From: Callorhinus ursinus
Lineage: Eukaryota; Chordata; Mammalia; Carnivora; Otariidae
Assembly: GCF_003265705.1 (NCBI RefSeq)
Contig: NW_020312894.1
Span: 523,924 to 587,923, forward strand
Direction: 5' to 3'
Length of the DNA stretch: 64,000 nucleotides
Shown: one piece after another, positions 13,201 to 25,600 of the stretch
Layout: each line of letters starts with the position of its first letter
How positions within the stretch are numbered: the first letter of the stretch is position 1
Made by a program: the position numbers and the translations under genes
The notes under the pieces: generated by a model
Databases searched by the model: none
Seen by the model: the letters and a program-made list of their open reading frames with translations, nothing else
What the model was told of the DNA's origin: nothing

Positions 13201-16200
13201 CGGCCTGGCAGGGGACCCCAGGGTGGGGGAAGCCTGGGGCCTGACAAGGGGGACTCACTTCTCAGAGGGGGACATCCTCCCGTTCACCACTTTGAAAAGA
13301 CTCTGCAGCAACTTCTCCCCCCAGTAGAGGTCACAGAACTTCTCTGATATGGCCCCACAGAAAGTGGCGTAGGTGAGGTCTTTCAAGGCGTAAATATATT
13401 CCCCTGGGTTTGCAAAATGGTAGCGGCCAGTCACTGTGTGGGTGAGCATGCCCTCTGGGTTCCCTGCTCTCTACAGCTGGGGATCGGGGTGGGGGGGAAG
13501 CCGAGGCAGTGGGACCAGGCCCTGAGACCCTCTTCCTGCCTGGGGCTCTGCTGCTGGCCGACCCCCTGGGGCACAGCCCTGCCCCCCGAGCTCTTCATGC
13601 AGATGGATGAGTGGGGGCCCCAGGCCCCCTTCACACTGATCCTCCCCCAGGGCACTGTGTCCCCCCCAGCCTCCCCCTGGTCCTGGGACTTCTCTGGGGA
13701 ACCCTGTGCCCACCCCCCCATGATACCCATGATCAGAGCCTCCAGTCCGTTGTCCAAGTAGCCGTCGAAGGCAAACTCCTCCTGGATGAGGCGCATGGCC
13801 TCCTGCAGCGACGGGCAGGCTGTCCTCTTCGGGAGGGCTGAGGCGTCCACACCGGGCAGACAGAGCTTGTGGTCTGCTGGCAGGGGCCGCTCGGGATGAC
13901 TGTCTGGGGCCAGGCCATCCTGTTCTGGGACAGAGGTGCCTTTGGGGCTGTCTGGACTTGCCTTGGCCAGGGAGGGGTCCCACGGGGCTGATGAGGGACC
14001 CCGAGGCTTCCAGCCTGTGCCCTCGGTGGCCTTGGTCCTGGGTGGCTTGGCTGGGTGACTCGGGTCGTGGTGGGCTGCACTGGACACTGGGGTTCTAGGT
14101 GGGGCTGGTTGGTCTGGCCCTTGCTCCACGGGAGGTGCCTGTGCCTTCAGGAGTGGGGCAGCTGTAGAAGACTCGGGCACTGCTGGTGAAGCCCCCCCAG
14201 GGCCAGGGGGTGGGGTGCAGGGGACCCCCTGGGCTGCGTCTCTCGGCACTGACTCCCTGAGCGGTTCTGCAGCTGCTCCCTGTGGTCCAGCAGCAGGTAC
14301 TGGTTGGTCAGGAACCTTCTGGCTGGTGGTGGCTCCATGGGCCTCGGGAGCCCGCTTCCCATCGCCCTCCCTGTCCCTGAGAGCACAGAGAGAAGGAGGG
14401 AGCACTCGGGGGTGGCTCAGGGACCCTGCCAGCTCTGGGGCGGGGGCACTCACCTGGCGTCACCTGCATCTGCGGCCAGCACGATGGGCTGGAAGAGTGT
14501 GGCTGTGGTGGTGAAGGTGGCTGGCAGCACCGTGGCCCCTCCGCAGCAGGGGGGTTGAGAGGGCACAGGCCCCCGCACCGCCACCAGCCTGGTGTCGCCG
14601 CCAACCCGAACAAAACCTGGGATAAACTCTGCGTGAGTGCAGGCGGTGTGGGCCAGCCCTGCAGACCCCCGGAGCACCCCCACCTCTGCCACAAAGATGT
14701 GGTGGCTCCTCCCCCCCCATCGGGTGCTGTGCCCCCGCCACGTGCCTCCAAGGGGCCTTCCAGAGACCTGAGGGGGCCGGAGGCAAGGGTGATGGCGCTG
14801 GGAGGGCGGGGCCGGGTGGGGGAGGGTAGGAGCGACGGAGGCCACAGACAGGACCAGGGGGTCGTCTTCCCGCTGCAGGACGGGGTTACCGCCCAGACAG
14901 GGCAGGAACCGGTCAGCAGGATGTGCGTGTGGGCATGAGAAGAGAGTGGAGGGATGCTGGGGTCACACCACCCGCCCTGGAGGCTGGTGACACGAGCATG
15001 ACCGGGCGGCTGGAACAGGGGAGGAGAGTGAACAGCAAGGCCTCCAGGATGTTCCGGACACCTTGCTCTGGGGCCCAGTGGTGCCTGCCTGTGGGTGTCC
15101 ACTCAGGGCTGGGGGTCAGCAGTGGGAGCGGCTGTGGGGCTGGGGGACAGGAGACGCTGGGCCCTGGCGGCCCACCTGAGCGGGGCCTGGGGGCGCTGGG
15201 GTTCAGATCAACCACCGAGAGAGCATTCTGGAGGCCGATGGTCTCTTCCTCCTGGTCAACCTGAGGCAGAAGGACGCGGACCGCCCCAGTCAAGGTGACA
15301 CCAGGGTCCCAGAGGTGCAGACTGGACACTGGGCACACTCCCTGACCCTTCAGTGGCACCCCCAGCCCACAGTGACTCACGCAGCTGGGCTCTGGGCATA
15401 CTGCTTCCCAATTCAACAAGGTTTTGGGAGGTTTCTAGGGCCTGGGAGGGTTATGGCGCCATCGGAGACCCTGGGCTTCTCAGAACTCAGACTCCCACAG
15501 GTTGCCGGGGGGACTGTGTGTGCGTCTGCCATCCAAGGGCCCCGCCTGGGTCCGTATGCTCAGGAGGCCAGCAGGCACATTTACAAACCATGCTGGCTAC
15601 CTGGGGGTCACTCTGAGGGATAGGCCCCCGCCCCACACACCGCCAGGCCGTCCGCAGAGGGCGGGGCTGCCAGCTGGAGCTCCTCTGACAGCGAAGGAGA
15701 AGTTACCACCTCTTTCCGAAACTCACTGCACGTGGACAGTGAACAGCAAAAAGCAAGGAGGGACCCTCATCTCTGCAGGGCCCCAGGGCAGGAGGAGGGG
15801 TCTTCACCCCTGCTCCGGAATCCCCCAACTTACCTTACCGGTGGACGCCCTCAGGTGAGCCAGGATCCTTCTGCTGTCCATGCCCCGCTGGAGGAGGTAA
15901 GTGCTGCATATCTGCAAGAAGGATGGGCCCTGTGTCCAGTGCCCTGCGATGCCGCAGGCTGGGCAGCGGCCCTGTGTCATCCAAACGTGGAGGGGCGTGC
16001 ACCTCAGGCTGGGGCCCTTCAGAGAGTGCTCGGTGGCAGGGAGGAGGGCCTGGGGGCTTCCTATACAGGAGGACCCCACAGGCGTCCCTCTCTGGGGAGA
16101 GCTAAGCAGGCCCCACGTGGAAGGGATAAAGACCCAACAGAAATGGCCACAGCCCCTCCCCAGGCCCCTGCCACGCTGACAGCCACCCGCATGGAGGGGC

Positions 16201-19200
16201 GAGGGGCGAGCCTCAGGCTCCGGGGGCGGGGGCCCCGAGGCTGGAGAGGAGGGGCACAAGGACACATGACCTTTCCAGCCGGTCCGTCTAAGAACTCCAA
16301 GAAAGGGAGACGTTAAGACCCATAGCAGAATTAGGGCAGAACCGCTCAGCCCCCCCATGCGCAGACGAGACAACAGCCCCCCAGCCTGCAACCTAAAAAA
16401 CAGGCAAGAGAACAATTCTGTAGACAATTATGATTAACTGCAACTTGACCCAGCTGCCTGGGTCCTTTGTGACCTTGACAACAGGGCAGTGGCTGCCTGC
16501 AGGGTGAATGTGGATGTGGCCCCAGAGCCATGTGCTGGGGCGTTAGGCAGATTTGAGGCCCACGGTCTGCCGTTCCTTCTGTGCCCTCAGTTGAGCTGTT
16601 CGCTGGCCGGCTCTGGGGTGAGGGGTGGACACTGAAAATGCAGCTGACCCCCACAAACTGACCCTCTGCAAGCTCAGACATTCTGATATTTGGGGACAGA
16701 ATGTCACCGATGAGAATTTCTATTTTTCATTTGGGGTTATGGATGTACCGAATGTGAAGATAAAGATTCTTCCCTTAAGCCACCATTTAAGGCTCCGCCA
16801 CCCCCCATGGACACCTCTACCGTTTCCTGACTGCTGGTGAGAACCACAAACAACTCTCGGCAGAGAATGCCCCCCTCCAAGCTCTGCACGGAGGCTGCGC
16901 GGCCCAAGTGTAGGGACGGCCCAGACCCCTTGGGTTCCTGTCTGGAAAGCTGTTTGCTCCAGCCAACTCCGGGCAGAGGCTGCGACCTCCCCGCCTTAGA
17001 GCATTTACTATCAAAGGTCACGACTGTGAAACTTCCTCTGCCCCTGAGGTGTCTGTGCCTCTTACGACCCAGGATACACCTGATGCCCTGAACCTCGATC
17101 TTCAGGAAGGATGGGGCCCCAGGCTCCCAGTGTCCGTGGGACAGAGGACATGGCCACTTCCCTCCCCAGTCCCTCATTCTCCCTGAAAACACCCAGCCGC
17201 CTCCGTGCAGATCTGGAGTGGAGCGAAGCTCCTTCCGTTGCCGTCCGTCCATCCGTCCGTAGCTACTCAGTAAACTGGTTCAGCATTGTAGCTAATGTCT
17301 GCGGAGTTTCTCTTGAGAAGGTGAGATGGGGAGAGCTCACCGGTACCTGGCTGAGCAGGCCAGAGAGGCCCAGAGCCGTTAAGCAACCTGCCTGAGGCCA
17401 CAGAGCAGTCGGGGCAGAGAAGGCCGCACAGGGCTTCTCCCTCCGGGGGTGGCCTTCCCGCGATCACTGAACCAATCGCGGGACCGCCCCACACTCGTGC
17501 AGCTCTTGGGAGGGTCAGGGAAGGGGAGGAGAGAGGGCCCTCGGAGGACGTGGGGGAAGTTGGGTCGTTGGGGAGAACTCTGCTCCCTGCTGGCAGGGCA
17601 TATGGGCAGGGGTCAGGCTGGCCCCAGGACATCCCCTGCCCACTCCAGCTGGGCGAAGGCACTGGGGACACCCGGGTGGTCTGGCAGGGGCCAGGGTAGT
17701 GAGCAGCAGACACTGTCCACCACCTGTCCACAAATGAAACCCATGGCTCTCCCTGTCCAACGCCCACTTTTCCGGGAACAGGAACCTGGGCACTCTGTCA
17801 GCTATCGCCCAGGCCCTGGATGGTGACCTGGGGTCCCAATGGCAGTGTGGTTACCTTGATGGCCTCAGCTGTGCACGGCCGCTCTTGGGCACTGCGTCTG
17901 GCCATGTCCAAGAGGAGGGTCTTGAGCCTGCGTGGCAGGGCCAGCTTGTGGTCTCGGGGGACGCTGAACTTGGCTGCTGTCCACAGGACTGCGGCCACAC
18001 AGTACACGGAGGCCTGGGTGGAGAAAAGCCCAGCCCTGCTCAGCAGCACCTCCCTACCCTGGGCTCCCCCCAGGGGCACCCCGGGCACTAGCAGGACAGC
18101 TGCTCCTGTGGGGACCCCCGCCGCACACCTCCTTGGAGCTTGGAGGCCCCAGCTAGACCCCGAGTCAGATCTCCCAGGGGCCTGGCCTGGGGCCTGCATG
18201 TTTACCAAATACCCATGGTCTTCACCCTGAAGTGTGAACAGCTATGACTTGAGGTCTCAGCGGGGACCCTCCCACTTTCAGGGTCCTCAGGCAGGTGGAG
18301 GCCGCAGCTCGGGGGTCTGAGGTCAGGGGCCCCCGAACCAGTGGGGGTGCTGCTATATGGTAGACCCCAGGCTTCTAAACAAAAATACCTGCCTCTACGT
18401 GCACACATCTGTTTATTCTAAATGTCCCCGGTGCAACACAGTTTAGAAATAAGGAAAGGTGTCACACTTCTGTTTAGTAAGTTCCGGAGAGCCAAGGGAT
18501 CTCCCTGGATGTGCTCATGGATTTTACCCAGTTCTTGCATCCGAATCCGCCTGCGACAGACAGGTGGCTGCCACACGCCTACTGGTGGGTGTTTTCATTT
18601 GACGCGATAGGCGAGATGGAAGTGGAATGTGGAAGGCCTGGTTGGAGCTTCGCTGTGGTGAGCGGGTGGGCTCTCCGCCACTGGCCACGGCTGCTGAAGG
18701 TCTCGGGTGGGTCCCACAGACACGGCACACTTCTGCGTTCAGTCACACTGTGAACATTTCCTCATCACTTTGTGAGGTCGACACAACTGACAAAACCTGG
18801 TCTCCGCGTGTGCCGATCTCCGAGGCATGAATGCTCCCACGGGACCAACGCCAAGCTGCCCAGGTGGTGCGGGCGCACGGGGTGGGGACAGTGGCCCCAC
18901 CAGCTAGGAGCACAGATCACCGTGCAGGACAGTCACATAATGAGGGAATTATTAGCTCTAGATATTTACTGACCTTTAAAAAAACTTAACTCTTTATTTT
19001 GAGATGATTTATAGATTTACATATAGTTGTAAGAAATAATACAAAGAGATCCCGTGTGCCCTGTACCCAGTTCCCCACAACAGTAACATCTTGCAAAACT
19101 GTAGGGCGGCATCCCAACCGGATGCTGGATTGACACCATCACCATACAGCACGTTTCCGTCATCAGGATGTGTCCGGTTGCCCGAAGCCATGTTCTTAAT

Positions 19201-22200
19201 CCCTGGCAACTACGAATCTGTTGTCCGTTTCCATGGTTGTGCCATTTCACATAAATGGAATTATACAATATGTGACCTTTTGGGATTGGCATTTTGCTGT
19301 GAGCATAATTATATGGCGATGCACCCAGGTTGCTGCCTTATCAACACTCTGTTCCTTTTACTGCTCAGTAGCATTCCATGGTGTGGACGGACCCCTGCAC
19401 GTTCAACCATCCACACATCTGGGTTGTGTCCCGTCTGGGGCTGTTCTGAATGCAGCTGCTGTAATCATTCATGTGCAGGATTTTGTGCAGATGTAAGTCT
19501 CATTTCTCCGGGATGAATGCCTGGGAATGCGGCTTCTGGGCTGCAGGGCAGTTACATGTTGAGTTTCTGACGAAACTGCCAAAAGGGCTGCGCCCTTTTG
19601 CGTGCCCACCAGCAGTGACCAGGAGCTCCTGTTCCTCCACGTCCTCGCCAGCATCCGGTGCGGTCAGCGTTTGGGGTGTTAGCCATGCTCATCGGCGGGG
19701 AGTGGTGTCTCCTTGTTTTAATGTGCAATTCCCAAGTGCCACATGATGTCGGACGGCTTTCATATGCTCGTTTACCATATGACATCTTTGTGAGGGTCTG
19801 TGCAGATCTTCTGCCCACTTTTTAACTGGGTTGGTTTTTAAATTAATTTGGTTTTTTTATTGTTGACTTTTAGGAACTCTTTGTATATTTGGAATATAGA
19901 TGCTTTATCAGATGTGTTTTGAAAATATTTTCTGCCAGTCCGTGGCCAATCTTTGCACTCTCTTAAAGTATCTTTTGCAGAGCAGAAGTCTGAGGTTGTC
20001 ATGGAGTCTAACATGGACTGTCTCTTTCCCGGACCGTGCTTTTGTGTTGTGCCCAGAAGTTACTGCCAGATTCCTTCTAGGGGCTTTATGGTTTGCATTT
20101 TACATTTAGATCTATGATCCATTTTGAGTTAATGTTTGTGAAAAGTGCAAGGTCTTTGTTAAGATTCGTTTCTTTTTGTTATGTTTTTTTTTTAACATGT
20201 GGACGTCCAGTTGTTCCAGCACCATTTGTTGAAAACTGTCCTTTCTCCACCGAATTGCCTTTGATCCTTTGTTAAAACCAGTTGACTATATTTGTGTGGG
20301 TCTATTTCTGAGTTTTCTGTTCTGTTTTGTGTATTTGTCTTTTGCCAACAACACAGTCTCAATTACTATTGCTTTACAGTAAATTTTAAAACTGGGCAGT
20401 GTCAGTCCTCTGACTTCTCTCTTGTTCAATATTGTGTCGGCTACTCTGGGTCTTTTGTCTTTGCACACATACTTTAAAATCAGATTGCTGACATCCATGA
20501 GTAACTTGCTGGGATTCTGATTGGAATTGCATTTAATCTATACATCAAATTGGGAAGAACTGATATCTTAACAGTATTGAATCCTATTCATGAACATGGA
20601 ATATCTCTCTATTATTTAGATCTTTTATTTATTTATTTTTATTTATTTTTTTAAAAATATTTTTTATTTATTTATTTGACAAGAGAGAGAGAGCACAAGC
20701 AGGGGAAGTGGCAGGCAGAGGGAGAAGCAGGCTTCCCGCCGAGCAGGGAGCCCGATGCAGGGCTCAATCCCAGGACCTGGGATCATGACCTGAGCCGAAG
20801 GCAGCTGCTTAACTGACTGAGCCGCCCAGGTGCCCCTTATTTAGATTTTTTAAATCAGAGTTTTGTAGTTTCCCTTATAGATCTTATATGTATTTTGTTA
20901 GATTTATATATGAGTAATTTTTTTTGGTGTGAATGTAAATTGTATTTTTAACTCCAAATGCCAATTGTGCACTGCTGGTAAACAGTAAAGCAACTGGCTT
21001 TTGCATATTAACCTGCTATCCTGAAATCTTGCTATAATTGCTTATTAGTTCCAGGAGATTTTTTGTTGATTCTTTGGGATTTTCGACATGGACAATCATG
21101 TCACTTGTAAACAGAGAGAGTTTTATTTCTTCCTTCTCAATCTGTACACATTTTCCTTTCTTTTCTTGTCTTATTCCATTAGCTAGGACTTCTAGTACGA
21201 TGCTGAATAGGAGTGGTGAGAGGGACATTCTCGAGTTTTACCCAGTCTTAGAGGGAAAGCATCTAGTTTCTCACCATTAATTATGTGAACTGTAGGTTTT
21301 AGTAGATATTCTTTATCAAGTTGAGGAAGTTCCCCTCCATTCCTAGGTTGCTGAGAATTTGTATCCTGAATATAAGGCAGATTTTGTCAATAGCTTAGCA
21401 TCTATTGACATAAACATTATTTGTTTTCTTTAGCCTATTGATGTGATGTGCTAGATTAACTGCTTTCCCATTGTTGAGTCAGCCTTCCATATGTGGAAAA
21501 AATCCCACTTGGTCAGCTTTTAATTTTGATGAAGTTCATTTTGCCCACTTTTCCTTTTGTGGAAAAATTTATGGACGCTGCTTTTGGTGTCAAGTCTAAG
21601 AACTCTTTGCCTGGCCCTTTATCCCAGAGATTTTGTTTGATTTCTTTCATCAGCATTTTGTAGTTTTTAGCAGGTAAGTCTTGTGCATGCTTGCTTAGAT
21701 TTTCATGTAAGTATTTCATTTTTTTTTTGAGTCGTTGTACATTTTCATTAAGTTTACATTTTATATTTTAATTAAATTTATATTTATTTTTAAATTTTTT
21801 CTTTAGCTAAGACAACAGAAGAGATGATTTATTGTACACATTACATTCAGCCACAACTGAGAACAGAATCAGTCCTGAAAGTCACAGGTTCAGGACAAAG
21901 GACCATAAGGGACTGTTTTGGTATGAACAGGTGGGTCTCTCAAAAGTGGTCATTGTGATCAGATGGCAATGGATGTTTTAGATCCACTGAGAAAATTCTA
22001 GAAAGTAGGTGTGCTGTCCAACAATTTGTAACAGCATCCCTGGCCTCTGGCTTTCCTTGTTTCTGCTCCTGCGGCTTCATGGATGCATAAGCGAGCGCTT
22101 CACTTGGACCTTTGCCTCAAATTCACCTTGTGCGTTTGCTTCTTCTACCATGTGGTTCATGGCCCGGAGGTTTCCAAGATGGTGCTAATGCTGAGAGCAA

Positions 22201-22547
22201 ATGCACTGTATTTTAAATTTTGGTGTCTGCATGTTCATTGCTAACATACAGGAATACAGTTGATTTTTGAATGTTTATCTTATATCCTGTGACCTTTCAG
22301 AACTCACTTATTAATCCCAGGGGCTTCCTTAGAATTTTCTACATAGACAGTTATGTCTTCTGCAAATAGTATTATTTCTTCTTCCTGGTCTTTATGCCTT
22401 TTACTTGCTTTTTTTTTTACATTATTGTAGTGGCTAGAACTTCCAGCACTATGTTGAGTAGAAGTAGTGATAGTGCACACCCTTGCATTGTTCCCAATCT
22501 TGGGGGAGAGCATATCATCTTTTCTCATTAAGTATGATGTTAGCTAT

Positions 22548-22605
<58 letters not shown>

Positions 22606-25600
22606 TGTTCATAGATGCTCTTTATTAAACTGAGAAAGTTTCTTCTATTTGTATTTTTCTGAAAAATTTTTATTATGAATGGGTGTTGAATTTTGCCAAA
22701 TGGTTTTTCTGCATCGATTAATGTGATTATGGGGTTTTTCTTTTTTAGCTGGTTAATATGTTGGACTAATTGATTTTCAAACACTAAACAAGCCTTGTAT
22801 CCTTAGAATAACTTCCACTATGTCATGGTGCATAGTTTTATATATTGTTGCATTCTATTTGCATATTTTGTTAAGGATTTTTGTGTTTATATTCATGAGG
22901 GATGTTGGTATATATATTCCTCTATCTATCTATCATCTATCTATCAGTATACATTGACAGTATACATATTGGCTTAATAAAATAGACTGGGAAGTGTTCT
23001 CTCCTCTTCTGTCTTCTGTAAAAGATTGTGTAGAAGTGGTATTGATTTTTCTTTAAACATTGAGTAGAACTCTCCAGTGAAACTCTGGACCAAGAGATTT
23101 AGTTTTTTAGTTTTAAAATTATAAATTCAATTTCCTCAATAGTCAAGAGCTATTCAAAGATCTATTTCATATTGGGTGAGGTGTGGTAGTTCATGTTTTC
23201 TGAAGAATTGGTGCATTTCACCTAAGTTGTCAAATTTAAAGAGTTGTCTGTGGCATCCATTATTTGATGTCTAAACGGTTTATAGGGATATCCCCTGTGT
23301 CATTCCTGATATTGGTAATTTGTGTCTTTTTTTCTTTTTCTTCTTCTTTTTTCTTTCTTTCTTGCTTGCTTCCTTTGTCAGTTTTGCTGGAAGTTTTAAA
23401 ATTTTATTGGTATTTTCCAAGAACCAGCTCTTGACTTTACTGGTTTTCTCTATTGTTATTCTATTTTTACTGATTTCTGCTCCCATCTTCATTACTTCCT
23501 TCTGCTTTGGGTCCACGTTGCTCTTCTTTTTGTAGGTTCTTGAGACAGTGGCTTAGATTGCTGAGCTGAGCAATCTAAGTATTGCTCTTTTCTCACATAT
23601 GCATCTAGTGCTATGAATTTCTCTCTTGGGCCTGCTTTGGCTGTGCCCCACAGTGCCAACACTGGCCTCTGTTGATTGTCTTTTTTTCACTCGGTTTGAA
23701 ATCTTCCTGGTTCCTCGTATGGCAAGTGGTTTTTGGTTGAGACCTGGACATTTCCATGTTGTCAGACTCTCGACCTTGTTCAACCTGTCAGGAAGAGGGG
23801 TGCCGTCTCCTTATCGCCAGGTGGGGGCAGAATGCAGTTCTGTATTTGGCTCCAATTGACATCTGAGGAGGGGGCTCCTCCTCATGCTGGACAGGGGGTG
23901 GGAGACTGGGCCTCCACTGGGCCTCCTGTGACATGCCTCTGGCTGGGGGTGTAGGAGTGCATCCTTTCTGCTCCTCCCCTGCCTCTGTTCCCAGCAGGAG
24001 GTGGGGGTGGCCTGGTTGCTGCTCTCCATGAGGCCTCCTCCGACAACACCTGGCTGGGAGGGGCATTTGCTACTGCCGGGGGGAGGCGTGGTGTGGGTCC
24101 CGGCTCCCCACACGGTCCCCACTGGCCTCATGGGCAGGGGTGCTCATTACATCCTGGTGGGGATACTCAGCCTTCTCTGGCAGCACCTGGCGGGGTCTTT
24201 GCTGGCCTGGGTGGGCCCACCGCTTCCCTTACCATGTCTTCTGGCTTGACAGTGTGGCTTCTGTGTCCCCATTTTTGAGGCAGAGGGAGGAAGCAGGGCC
24301 CTCGCTACTGTGCCTTCCTCGGCCTGAGGCCCCAGCCAGGCTGCCTTCTGCTCTCTACCTCTCAGACTTCTCATTCTTGTGTTAGGGATGTGGGGTTTCT
24401 AGATGTACGTTGGGCAAGTAGGGAAGTGGAGTTCTACCTCGGTTTTGAATATCATTTACCTAATTTTAAGTTCGTGCAATTTTATTTTATTTTATTATTA
24501 TTTTTTAAAGTAAGCTCTATGCCCAGTGTGGCGCTTGAACTCAGGACCCTGAGATCAAGAGTTGCACGCTCTGACTGAGGCAGCTAGGCACCCCAGAAGT
24601 TTGGACAATTTAATTTTTAATAATGGCTGTGTTTAACAAGTGCCTTGTAAATATTCTTGAAAGTTTAGCCCTGGACTCTCCCAAGCCGGCATGTGTGCCC
24701 AGAGCTGTCCATGCAGAAGTCCCACCCATCTTGGGATGATACCACCAGAGCCAAGCCCCTGCCACCTCCTGGGGAGGCACCTGCTAGGGGGTTGCTGCCC
24801 AGGCCAGGAGAGCCAGGGCCCTGGATGTGACCACTGCTCTGCTGGAGGGTACTCTGCCCCTCTCCCCACTCCCAGGCTCTCGGGGCAGAAGCGGGGGCCC
24901 CACTGGGGGTGTGGGGGCAGGAAGCTGCAGGAAGGGATGGGGAGGGCCAGTTACCTTCTCAGTCAGCAGTTCTTGCTCTGCAACCTCAGGAGCCAGAAAA
25001 AATGTGTCGTAAGTGCCTAAGAGAGAAAAGCCCGAGTTCTGAGTTCTCTTTTCAGCCTTGGGTGTCCGTGCTAGAGCACAGCTCCTAAGGGTGACTCCAT
25101 GTACGCACCATTGGCAGGGGGTGGGCTGAAGAGCACGGCCCCGTCCTCGGCCACCAGCACAGAGTCCAGGCACAGGTAGGCTGCAAAGGAAGATGAGGGT
25201 CAGGGCAGGGGGACTCGCTGGGGTACCCTCTTCTCCCAGGAATTACAGCGTTGGGCAGCCCCTCCCCTCAGCCCACAGACCCCCAGGGAGCAAAGCCCAG
25301 GGGCCAGGGGCCAGTCGGCGCCTTCTCCTTCTCAGAGGCCCTGGCGCGGTGCCAGGTGGACAGGGCCGGGGGGGGGGCCCTCCGCGACACACAACACGCT
25401 GGAAATGGAAAGGAGACGAAGGAAGAGGAAGGGGCATGGAGGTCACGGCCCAGCACCGAGAGCTGCCCCTCTGAGGGGTCCCAGAGGAGGCTGCGCCCCA
25501 AAGGCATGTGGGGGCAGTCAGATGGCAGCATGTCTCCTCATCGTCCTCCCCAGGACGTGCTCACATCAAGGGGCTGTGGGCCTGTCACGCTGTCCAGGGA

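Larger units (their letters stand above)
21515..23800 (-). mobile_element. Second old LINE-1 ORF2 piece, antisense on plus strand
   Basis: It repeats the reverse-transcriptase segment already seen at 21000-21280 (here at 22290-22540), so it is a separate element rather than a continuation. Minus frames at 22515-22784 and 23280-23516 give ORF2-like protein. It is interrupted by a pseudogene-like insert (21799-22210) and contains (GT)26. Confidence 0.82.

Noticed and set aside
13258..13259. Direct splice of exon 15 to exon 17
   Set aside because: The phases do not match (two bases left, one needed); exon 16 at 12126-12223 fixes this exactly.
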